This document shows, in pieces, positions 17,750 to 26,451 of a stretch of DNA of 64,000 bases. The stretch is from NCBI GenBank assembly GCA_944392535.1, contig CALXWY010000002.1:174201-238200 (forward strand), given 5' to 3'. The notes beneath the pieces are model-generated. The model made no database searches and had not been told where the DNA came from. It saw only the letters and a list, made by a program, of their open reading frames with translations. Source of the DNA: an uncultured Alphaproteobacteria bacterium (GTDB lineage Bacteria > Pseudomonadota > Alphaproteobacteria > Rs-D84). A program made the position numbers and the translations under genes. Position 1 is the first letter of the stretch, and the number at the start of each line of letters is the position of its first letter.

Positions 17750-18154
17750 TTAGTCAAACAGGTTCGGTTGTCGTGCCTGATCTTGCCATTGGATTTTATA
17801 TTGCACGCATTCTTTGATCTGGTTGATATAAACCAGCTGGCTGCTTTCTCTTATCACATTTGCATTCTTGGTTATTACGAATTGGTGTACTTGTATGCGT
17901 CCTTGTAAGAACCACACGCCTTGTTCGGTTATTTGCCATTCATTGTTTGTCTGGGTCGGGACAGCAAAGCCGAAATAACGTAACTTTTGGAAATTGGCAA
18001 ATTGTGTATTGTTTAGTCCCATTGTGTCCAATCTGGCTCGGCCACCAACTGCGTTTAAACGGTGCAAACATGACACCAGGGTCTTGTTTATGCTGTGTTT
18101 GTATTCGGTTATTCTGTGTCCGCATGTGGGGCATATTGAAACATTGGTCTTCAT
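17750..18154 (-). CDS. Zinc-ribbon and winged-helix phage protein
   Basis: Starting at the ATG at 18154 (GTGAGG upstream), the 134-residue protein opens with a zinc knuckle CPTCGHRI (residues about 9-16). A winged-helix-like segment with LDTMGLNNTQFANFQKLRYFG follows, then a wing-like EWQITEQG turn. A second metal-ligand pair is not obvious. It probably binds nucleic acid. It starts 8 bases after the stop of the AlpA-like gene. Confidence 0.65.
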   Translation of the reverse strand: MKTNVSICPTCGHRITEYKHSINKTLVSCLHRLNAVGGRARLDTMGLNNTQFANFQKLRYFGFAVPTQTNNEWQITEQGVWFLQGRIQVHQFVITKNANVIRESSQLVYINQIKECVQYKIQWQDQARQPNLFD

Positions 18155-18161
18155 GCCTGCC

Positions 18162-18383
18162 TCACTTGATAAAAACTCGTTTACCACTGCCACGAAACAG
18201 ACGTGACCGTTCATACTCATGAATTGCGGGCATTGGATAAATAGCCTTGCCACCGATCTTGATATACATGGGACCTCTACCGGTGGTTCGCCACTTGCGC
18301 AAGGTGTGTATGCTAATTCCCCAGTATTCGATCAGCTGCTGTTCTGTCATGCGTTCTTCTGTGCTTAACATATCTTGAGCCAT
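18162..18383 (-). CDS. AlpA/MerR-type small DNA-binding regulator
   Basis: The 73-residue protein has an excisionase-family helix-turn-helix: TEQQLIEYWGISIHTLRKWR followed by GRGPMYIKIGGKAIYPMPAIHEYE, the typical wing and second helix. GGAGTT precedes the ATG. It is the first minus-strand gene beyond the 11-bp iterated repeats, which it may recognise. It is probably a lysogeny or early-gene regulator and is distinct from the second excisionase-like gene beside the integrase. Confidence 0.8.
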   Translation of the reverse strand: MAQDMLSTEERMTEQQLIEYWGISIHTLRKWRTTGRGPMYIKIGGKAIYPMPAIHEYERSRLFRGSGKRVFIK

Positions 18384-18502
18384 AGATAACTCCGTTTTTG
18401 GTTGGTTTAGCTATGGTTTGACTGTAGACAGCAAAATCGTTTTTGTCGGTATGGCAACAGTGGTCATATTGCGCCCAAAAAAGTGCCAGAATTATGTATG
18501 CT

Positions 18503-18542
18503 GTGGGACTGATGTGGGACGGTCGTGGGACTTGTGTGGGAC
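18503..18542. promoter_or_regulatory. Four GTGGGAC direct repeats at exact 11-bp spacing
   Basis: GTGGGAC occurs at 18503, 18514, 18525 and 18536. The heptamers fall on one DNA face, as in Pho-box-type operators or replication iterons. The block lies between two divergent genes and 8 bases upstream of the -35 element of the plus-strand gene. Confidence 0.85.
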
Positions 18543-18549
18543 AAAAGTG

Positions 18550-18579
18550 TTGAAAATGTAGTTCAAATTTGTTTATGAT
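18550..18579 (+). promoter_or_regulatory. Promoter for the divergent small gene
   Basis: TTGAAA (18550-18555) and TATGAT (18574-18579) are 18 bases apart. The predicted start of transcription falls at or next to the ATG at 18586, so the message would be leaderless or nearly so. Confidence 0.6.
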
Positions 18580-18585
18580 TTGCGT

Positions 18586-18804
18586 ATGAAGTACACAAGA
18601 GAGTATGTTAAAGAGCAAATTGATAAAGCGGCGGCAGCTGATCCTGAACGCCGTACTGTCTGTGTAACTTTGGTGACTGATGACCCTAAGCACGAATACA
18701 TGCTTTCCTATGATAAGCAGACCAGGACTGTCCAAGGGGTAATTGAGAAAATCGGTAAAACCAGAAAGATTCCACGTTCTCTCTCAGATATTTTACGTAG
18801 TTAA
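18586..18804 (+). CDS. Small divergent phage protein, possible switch component
   Basis: A 72-residue protein and the only plus-strand gene in the prophage part of the window. It begins MKYTREYVKEQIDKAAAADP and has a beta-hairpin-like centre (RTVCVTLVTDDPKHEYMLSYDK) and a basic C-terminus. No family is recognised. The promoter is so close that the ATG may be the first transcribed base, the style of several phage repressor transcripts. Its end overlaps the convergent gene by 12 bases. A regulatory role is inferred only from location and layout. Confidence 0.6.
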   Translation: MKYTREYVKEQIDKAAAADPERRTVCVTLVTDDPKHEYMLSYDKQTRTVQGVIEKIGKTRKIPRSLSDILRS

Positions 18805-19458
18805 TCGTTCCCTTGGGCAATTATCCAAATTCAATCTATATTTGCCGTTGCCGTCTGATAACACTAGATCCCGCCAGTTGTGGTGCCGTTTGAATATGCT
18901 TTGGATGCGGTCGCTGCCACTGCCAATCGTGACCAGGATATGCTTGCCATAGACCCATGGGTTGCCGGCCTGGTATGCATGCCACAGGTTTTCTATAACC
19001 TTGGCTTGCTGTGGTCCAAATTTATATTCACGTCCCATGAACAATATGCATGTAAAGTCATCAGACAACAGTTCGAACGTACTGTTTGTCGCCATTTCGC
19101 ATTGGTTTTCAAATGCGATAACGTCTGACAATTGGACGATCAGGTCGTCCATCCCCAGGCTGATTGCTTTACCGTCCACAATAAGATTGCGGGCGGCTAT
19201 AGTGCCGCCCATGTTAGTTAAAACTTTGTACACATCACGATGATCCACCTGTTTATGAACCAGGTTTTCCAGCGCGTCATCATATTGTTCTTTGGGGATT
19301 GCGCTTGTTTCAAGTGCTATTTCCAGGGCAACAGGCAAAACATAGAAACACAATTTCCGTTGTGCTGCTAGCAACTTTATGACGTTCAAACCGCATTGCC
19401 ATCGAGCCTGCAGTTCTTCAACATCAAGACTCTCCAACGGGAATTTAAGTTTTGTCAT
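18793..19458 (-). CDS. Hypothetical phage winged-helix-like protein
   Basis: From the ATG at 19458 (ACGAGG upstream) the protein is 221 residues. It starts MTKLKFPLESLDVEELQARW and has a mid-protein FMGREYKFGPQQAKVIENLWHAYQ segment followed by GSGSDRIQSIFKRHHNWRDL. The latter looks like a winged-helix DNA-binding domain often found at the C-terminus of phage early proteins. Function is unknown. It is separated from the upstream small genes by a terminator. Confidence 0.65.
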   Translation of the reverse strand: MTKLKFPLESLDVEELQARWQCGLNVIKLLAAQRKLCFYVLPVALEIALETSAIPKEQYDDALENLVHKQVDHRDVYKVLTNMGGTIAARNLIVDGKAISLGMDDLIVQLSDVIAFENQCEMATNSTFELLSDDFTCILFMGREYKFGPQQAKVIENLWHAYQAGNPWVYGKHILVTIGSGSDRIQSIFKRHHNWRDLVLSDGNGKYRLNLDNCPRERLTT

Positions 19459-19480
19459 TTTGCCTCGTTTGGTTTTTTGC

Positions 19481-19517
19481 AAAAAAATAGAAAGGGGCCC
19501 AAAATTGGACTCCTTTC
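19481..19517 (-). terminator. Terminator within the early region
   Basis: On the minus strand GAAAGG and CCTTTC arms, with an inner imperfect TCCAA/TTGGG pairing, are followed by TATTTTTTT. It lies just upstream of the 221-residue protein gene and could limit transcription from the genes at 19589-20149. Confidence 0.65.
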
Positions 19518-19588
19518 TTTCCTTTACGTATCCATAATAGAACTTTTATTTCTAGTTGCAACGGGAATATAAGCCTAGGAAAGCCTGT

Positions 19589-19897
19589 CTAATCTATTGT
19601 CCCAATCCTGAAGAAGGTATTTTTGTTGCCTTTGATTTCAATTTCTACCCTGTAGTCTACGTTATCTATATTTTTCCGGCCGGTTATTCTGCTGAAGTCT
19701 TTGCTTATACCGGGGAAGCTTAAACCGTATGATTTACAACATGATTTGATGCAGTCCCGGAAATCAGCTTGTTCGTCTTCGGTGGTTGGTGCATCCTGGT
19801 ATCTTAATACGATTGGACGGCACCCACGAAGCACGTCTTTACAGATTGTAAACAAGGTGCATGCTACTTGTGGTTGAATATCTATTTTCGCTGTCAT
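19589..19897 (-). CDS. Hypothetical small phage protein
   Basis: The 102-residue protein begins MTAKIDIQPQVACTLFTICK and carries five cysteines, four of them in CKDVLRGC and CIKSCCKS. The C-terminal IEIKGNKNTFFRIG looks like a beta-hairpin. No family is recognised. It is 12 bases downstream of the next small gene and shares its operon. Confidence 0.55.
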   Translation of the reverse strand: MTAKIDIQPQVACTLFTICKDVLRGCRPIVLRYQDAPTTEDEQADFRDCIKSCCKSYGLSFPGISKDFSRITGRKNIDNVDYRVEIEIKGNKNTFFRIGTID

Positions 19898-19909
19898 GGT
19901 CTTGTCCTT

Positions 19910-20149
19910 TTAGTTGCCGTACACCTGGTCTGATCCGACTATTTCTTTTGGTATGTCGAAGCCCAGTTTGCGTAACGTCTTTATGATTGTCTTTTCTGTC
20001 TGGCCTTGTTCCAGCCAGCACAGGGCAGTGCTTTCAACCACGAAGCTGTCGCCGATTTCTTTGCAGATTGTTTCAATTGCATTGTCACTGCAGTAGATTT
20101 CATGTTTCAACAACTCGTAGTACACGTTTCTTTTATTCTGTTTTGCCAT
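19910..20149 (-). CDS. Hypothetical small phage protein
   Basis: The 79-residue protein (MAKQNKRNVYYELLKHEIYC start) has a helix CSDNAIETICKEIGDSFVVESTALCW and a C-terminal part with GQTEKTIIKTLRKLGFDIPKE, which may be an HTH-like DNA-binding unit. No family is recognised. Upstream (20183-20229) is a 45-base element shared with the gene at 20762. Confidence 0.55.
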   Translation of the reverse strand: MAKQNKRNVYYELLKHEIYCSDNAIETICKEIGDSFVVESTALCWLEQGQTEKTIIKTLRKLGFDIPKEIVGSDQVYGN

Positions 20150-20182
20150 TTTGTATTACTCTTGGTTCTGTTTTCTTTACGA

Positions 20183-20229
20183 CACACAACATACCGGAAC
20201 AAACCTACAAGTCTAGTGAAAGAAACCGC
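20183..20229 (-). repeat. Shared upstream element, copy 1
   Basis: This noncoding block upstream of the 79-residue protein gene aligns with 21306-21350 upstream of the gene at 20762. Read on the minus strand, both contain GGTATGTTGTGT preceded by TTGTT and an AGACTTGT or GGACTTAT block. The conservation in front of two separate genes suggests a common promoter or operator. Confidence 0.55.
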
Positions 20230-20251
20230 AAATATGCAGAAATCTGACATT

Positions 20252-20476
20252 TTATGGCATATTTATGTACATAAACCCGAACCATTTGACCATAACTCGC
20301 AACTGTTGGTAATAATCCTTGCACAGCAGTTCATCGTTGAACTGTTGCCACTCGTCCGGCTTGCCGTATTGTTCCAGCAAGTCGTGGCAAAGACCGATCA
20401 GGTAGAATATGTTGCCATGCTCGCCGGACAGGTCTATTGTCATGTGTGTGGGGTATTTGATCAGTTGTTCTGTCAT
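20252..20476 (-). CDS. Small phage protein, paralogue A
   Basis: The 74-residue protein has a beta-strand MTIDLSGEHGNIFYLIGLC followed by a helical part DEWQQFNDELLCKDYYQQL and the end VMVKWFGFMYINMP. It is clearly homologous to the next gene upstream (paralogue B): both share the G-N-x-(F/Y)-x-LIGLC turn, F-(N/K)-DEL and the WFG...(Y/F)IN(M/K)P ending. The pair looks like a local duplication. Function is unknown. Confidence 0.65.
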   Translation of the reverse strand: MTEQLIKYPTHMTIDLSGEHGNIFYLIGLCHDLLEQYGKPDEWQQFNDELLCKDYYQQLRVMVKWFGFMYINMP

Positions 20477-20488
20477 CTGTTGTGTTCC

Positions 20489-20761
20489 TTACTCGGGCTT
20501 GTTTATGAATACCAGCCCAAACCATTTTTCCATAACTTGCAGACGGTCCCGGTAGTTCTTGTCGTCCAGTTCGTCCTTGAACTGTTTCTTTTCTTCTTCA
20601 TCCAGCGCAAGTTGTCGCATGATGCTGTTGCATAAGCCTATTAGGGCATAGACGTTGCCATTGGGGGATTGCAGGTCCACGATGATGCCGGTGGGGTATT
20701 TCGCATCGGCTATATCGTTCTGTCGTCCATTCAGTTTTTGTAAATCGTTAAGTGTTATCAT
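20489..20761 (-). CDS. Small phage protein, paralogue B
   Basis: The 90-residue protein carries the same core as paralogue A: GNVYALIGLCNSIMRQL, then KKQFKDELDDKNYRDRLQ and MEKWFGLVFINKPE. It has an extra N-terminal segment ITLNDLQKLNGRQNDIAD. The start ATG directly follows the TAA of the upstream gene, so translation is coupled. No function is recognised. Conserved acidic and aromatic positions suggest a small globular fold. Confidence 0.65.
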   Translation of the reverse strand: MITLNDLQKLNGRQNDIADAKYPTGIIVDLQSPNGNVYALIGLCNSIMRQLALDEEEKKQFKDELDDKNYRDRLQVMEKWFGLVFINKPE

Positions 20762-21283
20762 TTATGCCACCTTATCTTGAATTTCTAACCAAAGGGTTTT
20801 CAGTTCTTCGGCTGTTACGTTTTCTGAATCTATCCACTGTTCTGGTGTTTCCCATACCGGCTTTTCCAGATTGCATCCCACCATGTCACGCATCTTTTCA
20901 TAGATGTCCGGGAATTGCATCATTGATCGCAAGGCTGCTCTATACAGCAGTGGCCTGTTTACCGTTCCTACTTGTCCTGGTGCGCCCAGCCAGTAGCATG
21001 TTAACCACTGTTTCATCGACACCTTGTTCAGCATTGCTATTTTCATCGCAACCACCCCGAAGTGGAATCTGCCAGGATTGTCCAGCAGGTAGTCAGCGAA
21101 GTGTCGTCCGGCTCTTGAATTCAGGAATTCCACGAAGAAGTCATCGCCTTTATCGGGGTATAACTCTCTCAGTCTGCACAGTGTTATATTGAACAGGTTG
21201 GTTATCTGTTCGTCTGTTTTGGCTGCCTGTTTTATGGTTCCCCAGAAGCCCCATTCTTTGTTTATTTTCTGTTGTTTTGTCAT
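20762..21283 (-). CDS. Hypothetical phage early protein
   Basis: The chosen ATG at 21283 has AAGAGGT upstream and gives 173 codons. The frame is open further upstream, but that part would read through the shared 45-base element. The protein is helical, with GFWGTIKQAAKTDEQITNLFNI, GDDFFVEFLNSRAGRHFADYLLD and KQWLTCYWLG. No catalytic motif is visible and no family is recognised. Confidence 0.6.
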   Translation of the reverse strand: MTKQQKINKEWGFWGTIKQAAKTDEQITNLFNITLCRLRELYPDKGDDFFVEFLNSRAGRHFADYLLDNPGRFHFGVVAMKIAMLNKVSMKQWLTCYWLGAPGQVGTVNRPLLYRAALRSMMQFPDIYEKMRDMVGCNLEKPVWETPEQWIDSENVTAEELKTLWLEIQDKVA

Positions 21284-21305
21284 AGTTTTTACCTCTTTGT
21301 TTCTA

Positions 21306-21350
21306 TACACAACATACCCAAACAACCCCATAAGTCCAGCGAATAAGAAC
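21306..21350 (-). repeat. Shared upstream element, copy 2
   Basis: This is the counterpart of the block at 20183-20229. It lies 23 bases upstream of the chosen start of the gene at 20762 and has the same minus-strand GGTATGTTGTGT core. It also sits close to the integrase stop at 21387. Confidence 0.55.
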
Positions 21351-21386
21351 AACAAAAACCGCTGATTTCTGCAGATTTTGAAACTT

Positions 21387-22610
21387 TTATTCGAAGATTT
21401 TGGCCGCAATATTGTTCACCGCTGTAAATGTTTCTGAATCAGACAAGTGTGAATATCCCTCGGTTGTTGACAGGCGGCTGTGTCCGGCAGCATCACGCAT
21501 TGCCATCATGTTCTGGCCGGTGTTGGCACCCAGGGTGATGTACGAATGCCGCAGGTCGTGTATGCGCATGTGTGGCAGTTTTGCATCACTCAAGGCCCAT
21601 TGAAATGCACGATGAATGTCGTTTATGCTCTTGTGCTTGTTTGTTGGACTTGGAAACACGTACTTGCTGCCCAGCACTCTCGCCTCAGCAACTGCCTTTT
21701 TCAGTATGGGAATTACCGCATCACACAGCATCACATCCCTGGCACCGGTCTTACTGTCATGCAGGTGCAGTCTTTTTTCGTTCAGGGCCACATCTGAAAT
21801 CAGCAGGTCCTTTATTTCGCTGCATCGACAGCCGGTCAGTGCAAGTACCCGGATTGCGTTGAATGATCTTGCGTGGCCTTTGCTGTGTTTTGGTCCTCTG
21901 TCTAACGATGCAAACAGGGCTTTGTATCCTGCTGCATCAAGAATCTGTGGCACGAACTTTGGATTGGATCCTTTCTTTACACATATACATGGATTCGATT
22001 TGCGTGGCACGTATTTATAGGTTTCGCACCAGTTCCAGAAATTGGACATCAGTGACAATGCTTTGTTTGCAGTGCTGAACGAAGTTTTCTTTACCCAGCT
22101 AGCATATGCATCCAGCACGTGCTGTTCTTCAATTTCATGCATGTACTTGTTGCCAAATATGGGGGACAGGTACAGTCTGTACTGAGCCCAGTTGGTTGTC
22201 TGGGTTCTTGGTTTCTTGTACATCGTTGCATACTTATCCATATACTGTGGAAATAGTTCGGCACATTTGAACCGTTTGCTTTCTTCTACAAGTTGTTTCC
22301 TTGTTTCTGCCAACTGGTTATCTATTGGATTTTGACCGCACAGAATTAAGTTGCGCCAGGCTTTCGCTTTTTCCCTTATGGTGGCCACACTGTCATAGTC
22401 TGTTAGCTTGCCCATGAATAAGTTCACTCGCTTGCCAATTGTCTTTGGGGTGCAGCCCAGGAAGAAACTTATCTGACTTGTCCGTCTGGAATAGCGCAGG
22501 TACAGCCCTGGTATTAAACCGTCTGCAATTTGCAAGTTCACGTCACTGGACAATGTGTTTATCCAGTAATCTTTGAACTCACGTTTGCTACATTTCCATG
22601 TGTCTGCCAT
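21387..22610 (-). CDS. int: Phage integrase, tyrosine recombinase
   Basis: The 407-residue protein has an N-terminal arm-binding region, a core-binding SAM-like domain (about residues 115-215) and a catalytic domain. Catalytic residues are visible as R in LTGCRCSEI, K in HDSKTGARD, the box HDLRHSYIT, the H of AAGHSRL, and the nucleophile Tyr in TTEGYSHLS. It catalyses integration at the tRNA-Asn site about 600 bases to the right. The excisionase-like gene is immediately upstream. Confidence 0.96.
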   Translation of the reverse strand: MADTWKCSKREFKDYWINTLSSDVNLQIADGLIPGLYLRYSRRTSQISFFLGCTPKTIGKRVNLFMGKLTDYDSVATIREKAKAWRNLILCGQNPIDNQLAETRKQLVEESKRFKCAELFPQYMDKYATMYKKPRTQTTNWAQYRLYLSPIFGNKYMHEIEEQHVLDAYASWVKKTSFSTANKALSLMSNFWNWCETYKYVPRKSNPCICVKKGSNPKFVPQILDAAGYKALFASLDRGPKHSKGHARSFNAIRVLALTGCRCSEIKDLLISDVALNEKRLHLHDSKTGARDVMLCDAVIPILKKAVAEARVLGSKYVFPSPTNKHKSINDIHRAFQWALSDAKLPHMRIHDLRHSYITLGANTGQNMMAMRDAAGHSRLSTTEGYSHLSDSETFTAVNNIAAKIFE

Positions 22611-22671
22611 TTAGTAACCTCTTGTCAGCCAACAACAATGCCGATAAAAAATTTAATATCCAGTGAAAGAA

Positions 22672-22860
22672 TCACTTTGCATCATAAATATTTGACATCA
22701 GCCATGCTCGTACGTCTTCTGGTCGGTATCTAATCAGCCGGCCCAGTCGGACAAACTTGGGTCCATTTGCATGTACTCTGTATTGCACTATTGTGTATTC
22801 GGAACAACCCAACAGTGTTGCCAATTCTTTTGTGGTTAATAATTTGTCTTCGGTCATCAT
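22672..22860 (-). CDS. Excisionase-like DNA-binding protein
   Basis: The 62-residue protein is a canonical HTH_17/AlpA excisionase: LLTTKELATLLGCSEYTIVQ forms the helix-turn-helix, and GPKFVRLGRLIRYRPEDVRAWL is the wing plus the last helix. It lies between integrase and attachment site, the usual place for a recombination directionality factor. An AAAGGAAT sequence precedes the ATG. Confidence 0.88.
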   Translation of the reverse strand: MMTEDKLLTTKELATLLGCSEYTIVQYRVHANGPKFVRLGRLIRYRPEDVRAWLMSNIYDAK

Positions 22861-22938
22861 TCATTCCTTTTGTTTTGGTTAGACATAATGACCGTAATGC
22901 GTTTGGGTTGTTTTTGCGATACCACAAATTCTCAAAAT

Positions 22939-23115
22939 TTCTTACTTTCGTAAATCCAGATTTCTGGTGGTGCTGTCTGTGATATCTGTGCGATATCTAT
23001 GCAAAAAATAGTCCGTTTACCTATTTCTGTTGTGATATCTGAAAAGTAAGAAATCTTTGTATTTTTCATGGGTTAAAATGGTTTTAGACTAAAAGAAATC
23101 TTACATAATCTTACA
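22939..23115. promoter_or_regulatory. Integrase/excisionase arm-site region
   Basis: The roughly 350-base stretch between the excisionase gene and the attachment site is noncoding and repeat-rich. GATATCT occurs at 22981, 22992 (11 bp apart) and 23034. TTTCTTACTTTC (22939) is nearly the inverse of GAAAAGTAAGAAA (23041). AATCTTACA is directly repeated near 23097 and 23106. This density of small repeats is typical of arm-type recombinase and excisionase sites. Confidence 0.6.
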
Positions 23116-23208
23116 CAGGATTTTCAAAACAACCTATTTTTCAATCTTCTGAAACCCGCAGATTTCTGCCTATTACAGCGGATTTTTTAACACCATTTTT
23201 CGTGACGC

Positions 23209-23253
23209 CTGTTAATCCGTATGTCACTGGTTCGAGTCCAGTTGCCCGAGCCA
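23209..23253 (+). other. Prophage attachment site: 3' fragment of tRNA-Asn
   Basis: The sequence from the anticodon loop CTGTTAA (anticodon GTT) continues through the 3' anticodon stem, variable loop, T-arm (ACTGG-TTCGAGT-CCAGT), acceptor strand TGCCCGA, discriminator G and CCA. The bases before the loop (GACGC) do not pair with the TCCGT stem, so the tRNA is broken there. It is the displaced 3' end left by integration. The intact gene should lie beyond the left edge of the window. Confidence 0.85.
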
Positions 23254-24095
23254 AGATAGACAACCCTTTGTTTCAAGCATTTGAGCAAAGGGCTTTTTTA
23301 TTGTTATTACTACATTTTTTTCATCAACTAAACAGTTCGAGGTCAACAGTTTTATTATTTGCCGTTTTTGAGAAAACCTCGAACTTTTTATTAAAAAATA
23401 GCAGGAATCTGCGATTTTTATCATACGGGCCAAATTATCATAAAATGTACTGATAGTGCTATCCAAATTCAATCGCCGGTTGGTGATCGCGGTCAGTTCA
23501 TCGTCCAACTCTGTGGTCACCCGTTTGTATTCACCTTCCTCTATTCCGCGGGACAGATACAGATCCAATAATCTATTTTTCTTGTCCGTTATTTTTAATT
23601 CCATTTCATTTAATTCCAACAATATTTTATCCCGATTTAATAATTCCATCTGTTTTTTATCGTTAATTAATCTGATTACATCCGGCAGTTCATCACCCAA
23701 GTGTAAAGATTTGAATATGTCATATAAAATATCCATCACCAATCGGACAGAGATATTATGATGAACACAGGGTTTATTGGTTGGTGGCTGTAAAAACGGG
23801 TATTTGCCCTTGGATAAATATGGGCTGAACAAATTGCCACAATGAGCACAACGAACTATGCCAGATAACAAGAATTTCTTTTTGGCCTTGGCCTGGGTTT
23901 GGCCGTGCCGTTTTATGCTGATTTTATTACAGCGATTAAATAAATCTTTGGTTATTAATGGTTCGTATATGTGTGGATACAGTTTCCCTTTGACCCGCAT
24001 ATATCCATAATAAAATGGATTGTGTAAAATGTTGTGTATTTGACTGCGGGATAAATAATTTCCATTTTTGTATTTTAATCCAATTGACTTGGCAT
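23224..24095 (-). pseudogene. Large serine recombinase, C-terminal fragment
   Basis: The remnant has the end of a Recombinase domain (KNGNYLSRSQIHNILHNPFYYG), a zinc beta-ribbon (CAHCGNLF and a later CVHH), and a coiled coil (LLELNEMELKITDKKNRLLD), followed by the C-terminal strand region. The N-terminal resolvase domain with the catalytic serine is absent. The recognisable part ends at about 24,095, exactly where the palindrome array starts, although the frame stays open to 24,204. The last codons, encoding GQLDSNQ, are the antisense of the tRNA-Asn fragment, so this element too used the tRNA as its target. Confidence 0.85.
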
Positions 24096-26451
24096 AATTC
24101 AACCATAGGCTGAACGTTAATATGTTAGTAATTATTCTAACAGCGTGCACAACCATATGCATAATGATGTAAAATGTGTTGTACCTGTTGTAAAATGTAG
24201 ACATAATTCAACCACAGGTTGAATACTATAATGTTTACTATTGACACGCCATCGCATGCAAGAATATCAAAACACGTTGCAGACACCACAAATCTAGGAT
24301 GTAATTCAACCTGGGTTGATTTATAGGATGTTTACAATTACTACACCGGTATCTGTAACTAGGGCGCAACAATACAGAAACCTGACGCGCGCGCCATAAA
24401 ACATGGGTGAGATTCAACCATAGAGTGTATATCGTCATGTTAACAATTATTGTAACGGCATATGCAAACATATTTACATCAGTGCCTTAAAACGGCAAAA
24501 ATACCATAAAATCGGGGCGTAATTCAACCTAAGGTTGAACAAAACGATGTTTGTATCCGGTAAGTCGTTATCTGTAATAATATGTAAAATATGCTACGTG
24601 CACCGCAAAATGTGAACATAATTCAACCATAGGTTGAATATTAAGATATTCACAACTAACGAACAACCATCAGCAACAATACAAAACACGGTGTATAGAC
24701 TATAAAACCTAGGCACGGTTCAACTATAAGTTGAATTTTGCGATGTATGTAATTCGTAAATTGGCATTTATAATCGGATTATAATAACACAAAACACGTT
24801 GCAGACGTTATAAATCTGGGACGCAATTCAACTATGGGTTGAATGTTGCGCTATTCACAACTGATGAATGGTCATCAGCAACAATACAAAACATGCTGTA
24901 CGCACTATAAAACATGGGCGCGATTCAACCATGAGTTGTATATTGCCATATTCACAATTATAGTAACGGCATATGCAAACATATTTACATCAGTGCCTTA
25001 AAACGGCAAAAATACCATAAAATCGGGGCGTAATTCAATCACAGATTGAACACCGCGACGTTTGCAATTATCATAACAGTGGCAAGCAAATAGCAATAAT
25101 ACAAAACGTGCTGTATACATTGTAAAGCACGGATACAATTCAACCGTGGGTTGAATGGCGGGCAATGAAACACATCTGTAAAACACGACCATGGATTGTA
25201 TGCAGGCTGATTTTGTGCCGCGCAAAACATATAATTTTTCTCTTGAATTTCCGACACCGAATCCAGGAATGTGCCGAATAAGAATACCGGACGTATAAAA
25301 CAAATTCAATCGCTGGTTGAATATGGCGTCAAATATCTGGCGCGCCAATACATATATGCATGAATATTGTGGAAAGTTTCAAACATCTGCCTGTTTGTGT
25401 CGGCCCATACGTAAAGGCGCCATAAATAACGTGTTATTATGATACGAACAACAAACTGTATTCAGAACACCAAATTCCGACAAAGTGTTATAAAAGCAGG
25501 ACTAAGTTCAATTCTGGGTTGAATATGATGCTCATTTGATAACTGTTATATCATATTTCAAAAGGACACAAGTGCTCGGTTCATATGTCGCGCACAGTGG
25601 CACCGAGACATGCGAATTGATTTTTTATTTATCATGTACCTTTGTTATGACCACGCAAATTTGGAATACAATTCAATCAATGGTTGAATTGCGCCCATGT
25701 TTTACGGCCTATGCGCCACATTTTTATATTTGTGTACGTATGGTTGTGCACGCTGTCAGAATAATTACGAGCATATTAATATTCAACCCAGGGTTGAATT
25801 GCATCCCAGATTTATAGTGCCTATAAGGTGCTGCGTTATCGTTGTGGCCAAGCCAATAATAATTATCAATATGGAAACATTCAACCAGTAGTTGAATGTT
25901 GCCCAGGTTTTATAATATATGCAGCAAATTTTGTATGGATGTCATCCGAGTATAAACACTGATGCACCAATCGCAAATATTGTAACATTCAATCCACAGT
26001 TGAACTTCAGGCATATTTTACGGCACATGCGTCGTATTTACACATAATTACTATCTGGCCACTGCCGAGAGGCAGCAATTGAAAACATTACACAAATCAA
26101 CCCACGGTTGAATACAAAGTCCATTTTATGCGGATGATAAAACACACTTAAATATTTTTCACACATGCTGTATTTTTGTATGCACCGAAAAAATATGGGC
26201 CACGTTCAACCATAGGTTGTATTTTGTTGTAAATATAACATCATTATGCGAATTTAGACTAAAATACAACCCACGGTTGAATTTGGACTTAGATTTTTGA
26301 TGCTTATAACACCTTAAATGCAAGCCATATCACAACTCGTGTCTGTCTTGGGCGCGGCGTTTTGATTTTTTTACTAGGGATGTTAATATTTTATTTTTAT
26401 TCTGATTTGTTATTCAGTGACGCGCCATGTTGCCAATCCTTAACAAAATTA

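Noticed and set aside
18586..18804. Antitoxin of a toxin-antitoxin pair
   Set aside because: No toxin-like gene is adjacent on the same strand. The neighbours are divergent or convergent phage genes.
23209..23253. Functional tRNA-Asn gene
   Set aside because: The 5' half (acceptor, D-arm, 5' anticodon stem) is absent. Only the 3' part from the anticodon loop is present.
23224..24204. Intact serine recombinase
   Set aside because: The catalytic N-terminal domain is missing, and the first ~35 codons of the open frame are array sequence.
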